The notes under the pieces: generated by a model
The model's input: only the letters and a program-made list of their open reading frames with translations
What the model was told of the DNA's origin: nothing
The model's database searches: none
Translations under genes and position numbers: made by a program
Part shown: one piece after another, positions 1-11,380 of the stretch
Numbering within the stretch: the first letter of the stretch is position 1
Layout of the letters: every line of letters starts with the position of its first letter
NCBI GenBank assembly: GCA_023375785.1
Contig: SZWC01001596.1
Span: 101,799 to 165,798, forward strand
Length of the DNA stretch: 64,000 nt
Source of the DNA: Penium margaritaceum
Lineage: Eukaryota; Streptophyta; Zygnematophyceae; Desmidiales; Peniaceae
Reading direction: 5' to 3'

Positions 1-169
1 CACTCGCAACCACTCGCAACCACTCGCAACCACTCGCAACCACTCGCAACCACTCGCAACCACTTGCAACCACTCGCTACCACTCGCAACCACTCGCAAC
101 CACTCAACCACTCGCAACCACTCACAACCACTCACAACCACTCCCAACTACTTGCAACCACTCGCTCTA
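1..169. repeat. 10-bp minisatellite (CACTCGCAAC)n
   Basis: The first 60 bases are six perfect copies of CACTCGCAAC. The array then decays with single-base changes and 8-9 bp short units until about 169. It continues off the left edge, so the true array is longer. It grades into the 11-bp array through a short non-repeated stretch near 165-190. No coding potential is seen. Confidence 0.95.
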
Positions 170-3100
170 ATTCTGCCCTGCTTGTGCCATACTTACGCCC
201 TAGTTGCGCCCACCTTGCGCCCTAGTTGTGCCCTTCATGCACCCTAGTTGCTCCCTAGTTGCTCCTGAGTAGGGCACTAGCTACACACTAGCTGCACCCT
301 CGTTGTGCCTTTGTTGTACCCTACTTACGTCCTACTCACGTCCTACGTACACCCTAGGTGCACCCAGGTTGCACCCTAGTTGCGTCCTAGATGCGCCTCA
401 GTTGGGCACGAGCTACTCCCTAGTTGCGCCCTAGTTGCGCCCTAGTTGCAACCTAGTTGCGCCCTACTTGTGCCCTACTTGTGCCCTAACTATGCCCTAG
501 ATGTGCCCTGCTTGCGTCCTACTTGCACCCTAGTTGCGGCCTAGTTGTACCCTAGTTGCATCCAAGTTGCACCTAGTTGCATCCTACTTGTGCCCTAGTT
601 GTACCCTAGTTGCACCCTAGTTGTGCCCTAGTTGCACCCTATATGTGCCCTGAATGCGCCCTAGTTATGCACTACTTGCGTCCTAGCTACGTCCGACTTG
701 CATCCTAGTTGCGCCCTAGTTGCGCCTCAGTTGGGCACTAGCTACACCCTAGTTGCACACTAGTTACGCCCTAGTTGCGCCCTACTTGCACCCTGCTTGC
801 GCCCTAGTTACGCCCTAGTTGCGTCCCACTTACACCCTTCTCACGCCCTAGTTACACCCTAGTTACGCCCTAGTTGCACCCTAATTGCGTCCTAGTTGCA
901 CCCTACTTATTCCCTAGATGCGTCCTAGTTGCGCCCTAACTGCACCCTACTTGCGTCCTAGTTGCGCCCTACTTGCGCCCTAGTTGCGCCCTACTAGCGC
1001 CCTAGTTGCGCCCTAGTTGCACCTCAGTTTGGCACTAGCTATGCCCTATTCACGCCCTAGTTGCGCCGTAGTTGCACCCTAGTTGCACCCTAGTTGCACC
1101 TTACTTGCACCCTACTTGCGCCCTAGTTGTGCCCTAGTTGCATCCAAGTTGCACCCATAGTTACACCCTACTTGCACCCTTCTTGCTCCCTACTTGCGCC
1201 ATGATTGCATCCTACTTGCGCCTTAGTTGCACCCTATTTGCACCCTATTTGCACCTTTGTTGCGCCTCAGTTGAGTACTAGCTACACCCGAGCTACGCCC
1301 TCGTTGCACCCTAGTTGCGCCATAGTTGAACCCTACTTGCTACATACTTGCGCCCTACTTGCACCCTAGTTACACCCTAGTTGCGCCCTAGTTGTGCCCT
1401 ACTTCCACCCTTCTTGGGTCCTAGTTGCGCCCCAGATGCGCCCTAGTTGCACCATTCTTGCGCCCTAGTTGGGGCCTAGTTACGCCTCAGGGGGCCCTAG
1501 TTGCGCCCTAGTTGTGCCCAAGTTACGCCATAGTTGCGCCCTATTTGTGCCCTACTTGTGCCCTAGTTGCGCCCTAGTTGCACCCTTGTTGCTTCCTAGT
1601 TCTACCTCAGCTGGGCACTAGCTACGCCCTAGTTGCACCCTAGTTCCACACTAGTTTTGCCCTAATTGCTTCCTAGTTGCGCCTTAGTTGCCCCCTAGTT
1701 GCGCCTCAGTTGGACACTAGCTACGGCCTAGTTGCGAAATGATCGTTGCGCCCTAGTTGCGCCCTAGTTGTGTCCTAGTAGCGTCATAGTTGCACCCTAC
1801 TTGCACCCTACTTGCGCCCTAGTTGCGTCCTCCGTATACCCTACTTGTGCCCTAGTTACGCCCTAGTTACACCCTAGTTGTGCTCTAGTTGCACCCTACT
1901 TACACCCTACTTACGCCGTATTTGCACCCTAGTTGCGCCCTAGTTGTACCCTAGTTGTGTCCTAGGTGCGCCTCAGTTGGGAACAAGCTACGCTCTAGTT
2001 GCGTTCTTGTTGCGCCCTAGTTGTACCCTAGTTTATCCCTAGATGCGCCATTCTTGTGTCCTACTTGCGCCTTAGTTGCGTCCCTAGTTGCGCCCTACTT
2101 GCGCCCTACTTGCACCCTTGTTGCACCCTAGTTATATTCTAGTTGCGTCCTAGTTTTGCCTTAGTTGCGCCCTAGTTGCATCCTAGTTGTACCCTGGTTG
2201 CGCCCTAGTTGTGCCCTAGTTGCACCCTAGTTGCGTCCTAATTGCGTCCTACTTGCGCCCTACTTGCACCCTACTTGCGTCCTATTTATGCCCGATTTGC
2301 ACCCTAGTTGCACCTTAGTTGCGGCTCAGTTGGGCACTAGCTATGCCCTAGTTGCGTTCTACTTACACCCGACTTGCGCCCTAGTTGCACCCTAGTTGTG
2401 TCCTAGTTGTGACCTAATTGCGTCCTACTTGTACCCTAGTTGGGCTCTAGCTGTGCCCTAACTGCGTCCTACTTGTGTCCTACTTGCGCCCTACTTGCGC
2501 TATTGTTGTGCCCTACTTGCATTCTAGTTAAGCCCTACTTGCGCCCTACTTGCGCCCTAGTTTTGCCCTAGTTACACCCTAGTTGCGCCTTACTTGTGCC
2601 GTACTTGCGCCCTACTTGCGCCCTAGTTACACCCTAGTTATATCCTAGTTGCGGCCAAGTTGTTTCCTACTTGCACCCTGCTTACGCCATAGATGCGTCC
2701 TAGTTGTGCCCTAGTTGTGTCCTACTTGCACCCTACTTGGGCCCTAGTTGCGCCCTAGTTGCCCCCTAGTTGCGCCCTAGTTGCTTCCTACTTGCGCCTT
2801 AGCTGCACCCAACTTACGCCCTAGTTGCGCCCTAAATGCGCCTCAGTTGGGCACTAGCTACGCCCTAGTTGCACCCTAGTTGCATCCTAGATGCCTCCTA
2901 GTTGTGCCCTACTTGCGCCCTACTTGCGTCCTAGTTGCGCCATACTTGCACCCTAGTTGCGCCCTACTTGTGCCCTAGTTGTACCCTAGTTTCGTCGTAG
3001 TTGCTCTTCAGTTGGGCACTAGCTACGAACAAGTTGCGTCCTAGTTGTGCCCTAGATGCGCCCTAGTTGCGTCCTACTTGCGCCCTAGTTGCGCCCTAGT

Positions 3101-5512
3101 TGCACCCTTGTTGTGCCCTAGTTGCACCCTAGTTGTGCCCTAATTGCACCCTACTTGTGCCCTACTTGCACCCTACGTGCGCCCTAGTTGTGCCCTAGTT
3201 GCACCCTAGTTACGCCCTAGTTGCGCCTTACTTGCACCCTACTTACACCCTAGTTGCCCCCTAGTTGTAGCCTCGTTGCGCCCAAATTGTGCCCTAGTTG
3301 TACCCTACTTGCACCCTACTTGCACCATACTTGCTCCCTAATTGCGCCCTAGTTGCGCCTTAGCTGGGCACTAGCTACGTCCTAGGTGCACCCTAGTTGC
3401 GTCCTAATTGGACCTTAGTTGCACCCTACTTGCATCCTACTTGCGCCCTAATTGCGCCCTACTTGCGTCCTAGTTGGCCAGACTTGGGCCCTAGTTGCGC
3501 CTCAGTCGGGCACTAGCTACGCCCTAGTTGCGCCCTGGTTGCACCCTAGTTGCACCCTAGTTGCACCCTACTTACGCCCTAGTTGCTTCCTAGTTGCGCC
3601 CTAGTTGCGCCATAGTTGCGTCCTACTTTCGTCCTACTTGAGCTCTAGTTGCACCCTATTTGCACCCTACTTGTGCCCTATTTGTACCATACTTGCGCCA
3701 TGGTTACACCCTACTGGCGTCCTTCTTGCACCCTAGTTACACCTCAGTTAGACACTAGCTACGCCCTACTTACGCCCTAGTTGCGTTTGAGCTGCATCAT
3801 AGTTGCACCCTAATTGCATCCTATCTGTGCCCTAGTTGCGCCTACTTGCCCCCTAGTTGCGCCCTACTTGCACCCTAGTCGAACCCTAGTTACACTTTAG
3901 TTGTTCCTCAGTTGGACACTAGGTACGCCCTAGTTGCGCCCTAGTTGCGTCCTAGTTGCACCCTACTTACGCCCTATTTGCGCCCTTGTTGCACCCTTGT
4001 TGCACCCTAGTTGCGACCTAGTTGCGCCCTAGTTGCACCTCAGCTCGGCACTAGCTACGCCCTAGTTGCACCCTAGTTGCGTCCTAGTTGCGCCCTACTT
4101 GCACCCTACTTGCGCCCTAGTTACGTCCTAGTTGTGCCCTAGTTGTGTCTCCGTTGGGCACACGCTACGTCCTAGTTGTGCCCTGGTTGCACCCTAGTTG
4201 CGCTCAATTGCATCCTAGTTGCACCCTACTTGTACCCTACTTGAGTCCTAATTGCGCCCTAGTTACGCCGTAGGTGCAACCTCGTAGCGCCCTTCTTGCG
4301 CCTTACTTGCACCCTCCTTGCACCCTAGTTGTGCCCTGGTTGCACCCAAATTGCCCCCTAGTTGTGCCATAGTTGCACCTTAGATGGACACTAGCTATGC
4401 CCTGGTTGCGCCCTAGTTGCACCCTATTTACGCCTTAGTTAGGTACTAGCTACGTCCTAGTTGCACCCTAGTTGCGCCCTAGTTGCGCCCTAGTTGCGCC
4501 CTAGTTGTACCCTACTTACGCCCTACTTGCACCCTGGTTGCACCCTAGTTCCGCCCTAGTTGCGCCTAGTTGCGCCTCAGTTGGGAACTAGCTACACCCT
4601 AGTTGCGTCGTAGTTTCACCCTAGTTGCACCCTACTTGCACCCTATTTGCGCTTTACTTCCGCCGTACTTACACCCTAGTTGCACCCTAGTTGCGCCTCA
4701 GTTGGGCACAAGCTACGCCCTAGTTGCGTCCTAGTTGGACCCTAGTTGCACCCTACTTACGCCCTAGTTGCGCCCTAGTTGTGTCCTCACTGCAACCTAC
4801 TTGCGCCCTAGTTACGCCCTACTTGTGCCCTCGTTGCTCCATTCTTGCGCCCTAGTTGCGCCCTAGTTGCGCCTCTGTTTGGCACTAGCTCCACCCTATC
4901 TGTGCCCTAGCTATGCCGTAGTTGTATCCTAATTGTGTCCTACTTGCATCCAAGTTGCGTCCTACTTGCGTCCTAGTTGTACCCGACTTGCGCCCTAGTT
5001 GTGCCCTAGTTGTGCGTCAGATGAGCACTAGCTATGCCCTAGTTACGCCCTACTTGCACCCTAGTTGTGCCTTACTTGTGCCCTAGTTGCGCTCTAGGTG
5101 CACCCTAGTTGCACCCTGGTTATGCCCTACTTGCACCCTAGTTGCGCCCTATTTGCGCCATAGTTGCATCCTAGTTGCGCCCTAGTTGCGCCCTACTTTC
5201 GCCCTAGTTACACCCTAGTTGCGCCATAGTTGCACCCTACTTGCTCCATACTTGCGCCCTACTTGCAACGTAGTTGCACCCTAGTTGCGCCGTTGTTGTG
5301 ATATGCTTGCGCCCTTCTGGGACCATAGTTACGCTCTAGTTGCGACCTAGTTGCATCTTACTTGCGTCCTAGTTACGCCCTAGTTGGGCCTCGTTTGGAC
5401 AATAGCTATGCCCTAGTTGCGCCCTAGTTGTGCCCTAGTTACGCCCTAGTTGCACGCTTTTTGCGCCCTACTTGTGTCCTAGTGACGTCCTACTTGCGCC
5501 CTAGTTGCGCCC
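170..5512. repeat. 11-bp minisatellite, core CCCTAGTTGCG
   Basis: About 5.3 kb of head-to-tail 11-mers. The main variants are CCCTAGTTGCG and CCCTACTTGCG, with frequent GCGC to GCAC or GTGC changes. A diverged three-unit block (CTCAGTTGGGCACTAGCTAC plus a flanking unit) recurs more than twenty times at irregular spacing, for example near 397, 727, 1024, 1704, 2842, 3501, 4578 and 5390. It keeps the 11-bp register and gives a loose higher-order structure. Each unit carries CTAG, so TAG stops appear in all frames of both strands every 33 bases, which is why no frame opens here. No gene is seen. Confidence 0.95.
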
Positions 5513-6263
5513 TGTCGGATATTATCTTGGAGATCGCTTCAAGGGTTGCAGCCACTGAGAAAATAAAGAGTGACAATGCAGGTTCATCTCCGGTGTCACA
5601 CGATCAACATCCCAACAGTCTCATGACCGACAACTGTGCGAGCCTCGCCAAGACCAAAACCAACGGCCTCATACCACAACGGCCCAGGCAAAACACACCT
5701 GCGAAGATCGTGCCTGCACTCACCACTCCCCTATGCGTACGGCTAGCAAAGCCGAATCGTGGTCTCGAGGCGCTTCCTGCTCTCGCACTTGCCCAAGCCG
5801 CCACCTCTATGCCCGCTCGACGAAGCGCGCTAGGTTAGACCTTTCCTATTTGTATTGCTTGTACTTCAGTCTATAGTCAATCCATTGGATTCTCCTTCAG
5901 GCTCGCCCTTTGGGCCGCCTCCAGTCCCTTTGCTCTCAATCTCAGCTCAGCGCCGGTGCTCGCGCACTGCGCCCTTTTCCTTCTGTCAAACGTCACTCAT
6001 ACGTCAGCAACACCCGCACCTTCAAGGAAGCTTCTGCCCTCCCTACAAAGTGCTGCGTCCACCCTTTTCCTAACAAGATCCCAGTGCTCGCACCTTCGGT
6101 GCTGCGCCCAGGCCTCTCCTCATCATATTGCATCGTCATTCGCTTCCGCTTCCTCCTATTCTCATCATTACCGCGTTGCTTCTGCTCGTGCTTCTGTCCA
6201 CCATTGAAACGCTCGTCCCTGTGACCACGTCCACTCCACGGCAGCACGTGCAATCTTCTGACA
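5513..6263 (+). mobile_element. Solo LTR, family A (Copia-type)
   Basis: A 751-bp block that begins TGTCGGATATT and ends CTTCTGACA. It matches in full the two LTRs of element A at 42267-43018 and 45483-46235, but lies in the opposite orientation and with no internal region. The 5-bp flanks are CGCCC on the left and AGCCC on the right, a near-match target duplication (weak, because the host repeat is itself GCCC-rich). Short frames inside it are shared with the LTRs of A and are not genes. Loss of the interior by LTR-LTR recombination is the usual explanation for such copies. Confidence 0.92.
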
Positions 6264-7310
6264 AGCCCTACTTGCACAATAGATGCACCCTAGTTGCGCC
6301 CTAGTTGCGCCTCAGTTGGGCACTAGCTACGCCATAGTTGCACCCTAGTTGCACCCTAGTTGTGTCCTAGCTGCATCCTACTTGCTTCCTAGCTGCGCCC
6401 TAGTTGCCCCGTAGTTGCCCCTCAGTTGGGCACTATTTATAACTTAGTTGCGCCCTAGTTGTGTCCTAGTTCCGCCCTAGTTATGCCCTAGTAGTGCCCT
6501 ACTTACATCCTACTTACGTCCTACCCTCGTCCTAGTTGCGCCATCCTTGCGCCCTAGTTGTGCACTAGTTACGCCCTAGTTGTGTCCTATATATGCACTA
6601 GTTGCACCCTACTTACGCCCTACTTACACCCTACGTGCGCCCTAGTTGCACCCTAGTGGCACCCTAGTTGGGTCCAAGGTGCACCTCAGTTGGGCACGAG
6701 CTACGTCCTAGTTGCATTATAGTTGCGTCATAGTTGTGCCCTAGTTGCTCTTTAGTTGCGCCTTACTTGCGCCCTAATTGCGTCCTAGTTGCGTCCCTAG
6801 TTACGCCCTACTTGTGCCGTACTTACGTCCTGGTTGCACCCTAGTTTTACCCTAGTTGCGTGCTACTTTCTCCCTAGTTGCGCCCTACTTGCGCCCTAGT
6901 AGCGCCCTAGTTACGCCCTAGTTGTGCCCTAGATGTACCGTACTTGCGTCCTAATTGCACCCTACTTGCGCCCTACTCGCGCCCTACTTACGTCCTATTT
7001 ACGCCCGACTTTCACCCTAGTTGCGCCTTAGTTGCGCCTCAGTTAGGAACTAGCTATGCTCAAGTTGTGCCCTAGTTACGCCCTAGTTGCGCCCTACTTG
7101 CACCCTACATGCACCCTAGTTGCGTCCTAGTTGTGTCCTATATGTGAGCTACTTGTGCCCTACTTGCGCCCTAGTTGCGCTCTAGTTGTGCCCTAACTAC
7201 GTCCTACTTGGGCCCTTCTTGAGCCCTACTTGTGCCATAGTTGTGCCCTACTTGCTTTCTAGTTGCGCCCTACTTGCGCCCTAGTTGCCCTACTTGCGCC
7301 CTAGTTGCGC
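6264..7310. repeat. 11-bp minisatellite, second segment
   Basis: Continuation of the CCCTAGTTGCG array after the solo LTR, in the same orientation and with the same variant units, including the CTCAGTTGGGCACTAG block near 6310, 6420, 6683 and 7040. It was one array with 170-5512 before the LTR entered. No gene is seen. Confidence 0.95.
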
Positions 7311-7362
7311 AAGTACCATACTGCAAGTAGGGCGCAAGTAGGGCGCAACTAGAATGCAAGTA
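7311..7362. repeat. Inverted tip of the 11-bp array
   Basis: At about 7305-7320 the 11-mers flip. After CTAGTTGCGC the sequence continues as reverse-complement units (GCAAGTAGGGC repeated, then GCGCAACTAG). This is a tail-to-tail junction of the minisatellite, and it leads straight into the 190-bp satellite. Confidence 0.85.
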
Positions 7363-7472
7363 GTGGCTAACTCATGTTACGATTTGTAGAAGTTAAAGTC
7401 ACTTTAACTTCTACGAATTCGTAGAAGTTAATGTCACTTTAACTTCTACGAATCGTAACAGGAGTCAGCCAT
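7363..7472. repeat. Near-perfect palindrome at the satellite junction
   Basis: The stretch from GTTAC at 7376 to GTAAC at 7459 is an 84-bp inverted repeat centred on GAATTC (7415-7420) with very few mismatched pairs. Weaker pairing (TGGCTAACTC against GAGTCAGCCA) continues outward to about 7363 and 7472. It is built from pieces of the 190-bp satellite (GTAGAAGTTAAAGTC and its complement) that alternate orientation several times within 80 bp. Confidence 0.9.
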
Positions 7473-8288
7473 GGTCAGAGTTACCAATCACAGTGCACAT
7501 GTACTATGCATCACCTTGCTTGTATGAACAAGGGAAAAAACCGGTCACTTGGCATGGCTATTGTGCGCAATGCCTTGACAAGTTGGCCTGTGCCACTGAC
7601 CATGACCACAAATTCATCCAAGTACCTTAAACAGCTATGAATCATGACACGAGTCAGTGACGTTCAGTCTGCCCAATCACAGTGCACGTGTACTAGGCAT
7701 GACCTTGCAGGTATAAACAAGGTAAAATACTAGTGGCTCGGTGTGGCTATTGTGCATAATGCCTTGACAAAGTTGGCATGTGCCACTGACCATGATCACA
7801 ACTTTGTCCAAGTGACTTTAACTTCTACAGATTGTAGCACGAGTCAGCCACGGTCAGAGTGCCCAATCACAGTGCACATGTACTATGGATGATCTTGGTG
7901 GAACAAACAAGGTAGAATACTGGTGGCTCGGTGTGGCTATTGTGCGCAATGCCTTGACAAATTTGGCATGTGCAACTGACGATGACCACAAACTTATCCA
8001 AGTACCTTAAACGGCTATGAATCATGACACGAGTCAGCCATGGTCAGAGAGCCCAATCACAGTGCACGTGTGCTAGGCATAAACTTGCAGGTATAAACAA
8101 GGTAAAGCACTGGTGGCTCAGTGCGGCTATTGTGCGTGATGCCTTGACAAAGTTGGCATGTGCCACTGACCATGACGACAAACGTATCCACGTGACTTTA
8201 ACTTATACGAACTGTAACACGAGTCATCCACAGTCAGAGTGCCCAATTGCAATGCACATGTACTATGCATGACCTTGCAGGTAAAAGC
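7363..8288 (+). repeat. 190-bp satellite, segment S1 (forward)
   Basis: About five monomers of the 190-bp satellite. The orientation called forward here reads CACGAGTCAGCCACGG, then GCATGACCTTGCAGG, TATAAACAAGG and GGCTATTGTGCGCAATGCC. S1 carries the CTTAAACGGCTATGAATC variant and the CTAGGCATAAACTTGCAGG variant, both of which reappear in S3. The short frame at 8024-8272 is a repeat by-product. Confidence 0.93.
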
Positions 8289-9407
8289 TGTCAGTATTTT
8301 GGAGGAGGCCACATTCTCACTGATGAACTAGAGGATAGAGTCTGGTGCATTCCTGAGGCGCGGGCGAGCTTGTGGGGCGAGCCGCAGCGCCAAAGCGCGG
8401 GCTACGTCCTAGACTGTGCCGCAGCATCACTCATGTCAGCATGATGATGTTGACATAAGAGATGGAATTCAGGAAACACGGCTGGTAGAAGATTGTGAGT
8501 ACTTGGCGTGGGTGCAGCACCGAAGGTGCGTGCACGATGAAGGAGGTAGGGGCCGCAGCGCAGTGAAGGCGGGCCGATGATGATTGCGTAAGAGAAGACC
8601 ACAGCACTATGATGCGGGTAAGCCAGCGGGGCGAGCCACAGCAACTATGTGTGGGCCGCGAGTGAGTGAAGACGAACCAGCGGAGCGGAACGCATGATAG
8701 TGTGAGGCCGCAGAGTCAGGAAACCCGGGCTCACTACACTGACAAATGGAGTAAGTGTGCCGCAGCCGGAAGGCGGGCACATGCGATAATGAACAAAGAG
8801 GACGCCACAGCCACAAGCGCGGGCATGAACAGAAGCATTGATTGATGGAGGCAAGAAAGGCACGGAGACCTGATTGAACCACAAGGGTTAACTTATTGCA
8901 TGCAAGTACAATAACGTTTAAAGTAGTCCTAGTGCTTGTCCTAGCTAGGAGTCCTTTGGCTACGGTGGGCGATGCGAGAGTAGAAGCCGCAGACGTGCTT
9001 ATGCTTTGGCAGCTGGTGATGCCTTTGGTGTTCCTGGAGCTTGTGGCGCCACTCCGAGACGGACCCGCCAGTCCTGTTGTGTTGTTGGTACGCGGGGACC
9101 GGGCTGCGGTTGTTTTGCTTCGTTGGCGGGAGCGGCGGGTTTCACCGTCGGTCTCCAGTCACATCGGACGGTTCGGATGGATTGTCCGATAGGGGCGCGA
9201 TCACTAGAGGCTGTGACAGTGAAGCTCATCTGACCGCTGCCAAACCAGGCTGTTGAGCCTCTCGCGGTTGCTGGGATGCAACAGGCGGACGTGAACCAGG
9301 TTCCCTGGAATTTCCTCGGAAGGGGCAATTGGACATTGTGGCCGTGTGGGATGTTTGACAACAACGACCACGAGGATGCCAATTGACATTGAGAATTGTT
9401 TCCAACA
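8289..9407 (-). repeat. LTR of element C
   Basis: About 1119 bp, reading TGTCAGTATTTTGG at the left and TTTCCAACA at the right on the plus strand, so TG...CA on the element strand. The right end was placed by comparison with element E: both have a TTGTTT-rich end, then a C-rich stretch (the complement of a polypurine tract, here CGGGAGGC) and then AATGTCACA. There is only one copy, so the outer limits are less certain than for A, B and E. Confidence 0.6.
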
Positions 9408-9667
9408 GCCTCCCGGAATGTCACAATGTGATCAACATGAGGAGGAGTGAAGCAGTGGGACCAAAAAGGAAGACCAAGTAGTGGTGGAGTGTATGCTGGG
9501 ATGATGATGGGAGTTTGGACAGTGTCTTGGACTGAGGGTGACGGTGACACGTTGTAGTGATGCTGGAGTGCAAAAGACAGGGGAAATGAATCACACGAGA
9601 ATGATATGACTTGTGAAAGTGGAAGACTGTGAAGTGAGAGTCTATATGAGTCCTGGGGTGAATAATC

Positions 9668-10792
9668 TCAGAGGCATTGGGGTAGTAAGAAGCAGTCCAC
9701 TGGGGACTGAGAGGGGAGGTTAGCAAGGAAAGATGTCGCCCAGACAAACGGAAATGACAGACAATCTGGAGATCTGGAATGAAGATGCATGACAAGGAGT
9801 GCATTGAACAAGGTGTTACTACAACGAGAGTCCTCTGAGAGAAAGGAAGTGTGCAGGGCAGGTGAGAGAAGAGAAAACTGGGACACCAAGGCCAGGGAAG
9901 GCATCAGGGATGAAGCGGCATCGTGGTTGATTGTGGTGGTATGCGTGCGGCGCTGAGAGGAGATGCAGGTTGAAGGCTGAGATGGGAGGTTGGTGCAAGA
10001 GCTGGACAGAGACGAGCATGTGATGACATGTGGTGATAGCTTGGTGTGTATGAGATGCGCGTACTTGGAGTGTGACTCATGATTGTGAGAGGTTGCTTGT
10101 GCTTGTGTGTGGTTGGAAGTGGTGATGAGAGACGGGTTGCTTCTTGGCAGATCCAGGAAGCTGAAGGAGGTTGGATCATGTGAGAACCACTGGTAGAGAG
10201 TAGTGAGTGCAAAATAAGATGGAACAGTGCTGAGGTAGTGCTCAATGATGGTTTGAATTGTGCTGGTGATGGCATGGAAGACAGCAGGTAGGAAAGAAGC
10301 GAGATACAGTGCATGAAGAAGGAAAGTGGAGGCAAAGAGACCCGAGGCACAATAAACCCAAAGGCGAAGGAGGGTGAGGTCATGGAGAAGAGCAGCAATG
10401 CTTTTGAAGAACGGGATGTTGATGAGAAGAGTGGTCAGGCCTTGGTGAATGCTGGTAGCTGATGTCACTTGAGAGTTCTGATGCCACGTGGAGAGGGTGG
10501 AGCAGCGTGCACAGAGACAAAGAGGAGCAGGAGTGATGCTCTGTCCAGAGAGAGGTGCAAAGTGAATATTGGTAAAACTGACAGTGATGCCTTGGTCGAC
10601 GAAGTGAAGACGTTGCTGCTGCGGTATGGTGGATGTTGTGTTTTGGGATGAGGGATGAGGTAGGAATAGTGTCTCAGCATGGAGTTCAAAACTGAAAGTG
10701 ACCAGTGTAGTAGCCCATGAGACAATATGGCGGAGTCCTTGCAGTAAAATCTTGTTGACTCGGGAAAAAACAGTCTGGCGGACGCCATCCAT
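9668..10792 (-). CDS. Hypothetical 3'-proximal frame of element C
   Basis: An open frame of 374 codons on the element strand, ending about 260 bp before the 3' LTR. I do not recognise it. Residues 120-185 are rich in Leu, Ile, Phe and Ala and could form one or two membrane segments. The rest is Ser/Thr/His/Pro-rich and looks low in complexity. Position and hydrophobicity recall the extra 3' frame that some plant LTR elements carry, but no family motif supports that. It could be chance in a biased sequence. It is the longest frame in the window. Confidence 0.25.
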   Translation of the reverse strand: MDGVRQTVFSRVNKILLQGLRHIVSWATTLVTFSFELHAETLFLPHPSSQNTTSTIPQQQRLHFVDQGITVSFTNIHFAPLSGQSITPAPLCLCARCSTLSTWHQNSQVTSATSIHQGLTTLLINIPFFKSIAALLHDLTLLRLWVYCASGLFASTFLLHALYLASFLPAVFHAITSTIQTIIEHYLSTVPSYFALTTLYQWFSHDPTSFSFLDLPRSNPSLITTSNHTQAQATSHNHESHSKYAHLIHTKLSPHVITCSSLSSSCTNLPSQPSTCISSQRRTHTTTINHDAASSLMPSLALVSQFSLLSPALHTSFLSEDSRCSNTLFNALLVMHLHSRSPDCLSFPFVWATSFLANLPSQSPVDCFLLPQCL

Positions 10793-11380
10793 GACATAGG
10801 TGGAAAGTCGTGCTCATTCTGACTTTGGAGAAAGAGGTGATGATATTTTGCTTTTGTGGATGCAGTAGAACAGATCTGATAGCTGGTGAGGTCGTTGGAT
10901 CCTTTGCTGAGGCGAGGCATATGCTAGACGGGCTACCGAGACGAAGACAAGATGGAGCTCGGAGGAGATCGCTGGTGATGAAGTGCTGCTACTGTTGTAC
11001 AAGGGGATGCTGTTCCTGGATGCGCGGAAGCTGAGAATGCTGCTTCACTCTTTTAGTGAGGTGCAGTTGTACCAAATGGTGCCCATACACCGTTCAGTGA
11101 TGCTGTCAGCACGGAGTCCGGTGCTGAGGGAGGCGGATAACTGCTGGATGTTCTGGCGGATAGAACTGCTGATGCTGTGATGACCGAGTGCTGCTTCTGG
11201 TGGTGGGGTGCAGGTGGTTGCCGTGAGGAGCACCGTTCCTCAGCAGTATCCATACACATCTGACGGATGTCATTTTCACGTGGGATGCTGGTGAGGAGGA
11301 TTGTTTGTGACTGGGATTTGATGTTCCCGCTGTTGCGAAGGCGGTTGCTGGTGAAGGCTGTTTCGGCGGGGCGTGTCAGG

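Larger units (their letters stand above)
8289..11380 (-). mobile_element. LTR retrotransposon C, truncated, non-autonomous
   Basis: On the minus strand this is a 3' LTR (8289-9407) and about 2 kb of interior, ending abruptly where element B begins. No 5' LTR or primer-binding site of its own remains. The interior resembles that of element E in composition and in layout around the 3' LTR, and the two LTRs share short hairpin modules, so C and E are probably distant kin. No gag, protease, integrase or reverse transcriptase was recognised. It is broken. The only flank that can be read is satellite S1 on the left (AAAGC before the TG). Confidence 0.7.

Noticed and set aside
5428-6224. Overlapping frames at the end of the 11-bp array and in the solo LTR.
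   Set aside because: They straddle the LTR boundary or recur in the other family A LTRs in several frames; nothing protein-like is seen.
1-7310. A telomere, because of the CCCTAG repeats at the window edge.
   Set aside because: The unit is 11 bp and no CCCTAAA, CCCTAA or other known telomere run is present; the window edge is arbitrary.
8896-9256. Plus-strand frames in LTR C suggesting a GC-rich host exon.
   Set aside because: They overlap in several frames on both strands and lie inside the LTR; no splice or domain evidence.
8999-9550. Frame of 183 codons across the end of LTR C.
   Set aside because: It crosses the LTR-interior boundary, has low-complexity Pro/Ala/Thr content and no counterpart that stays in frame in E.
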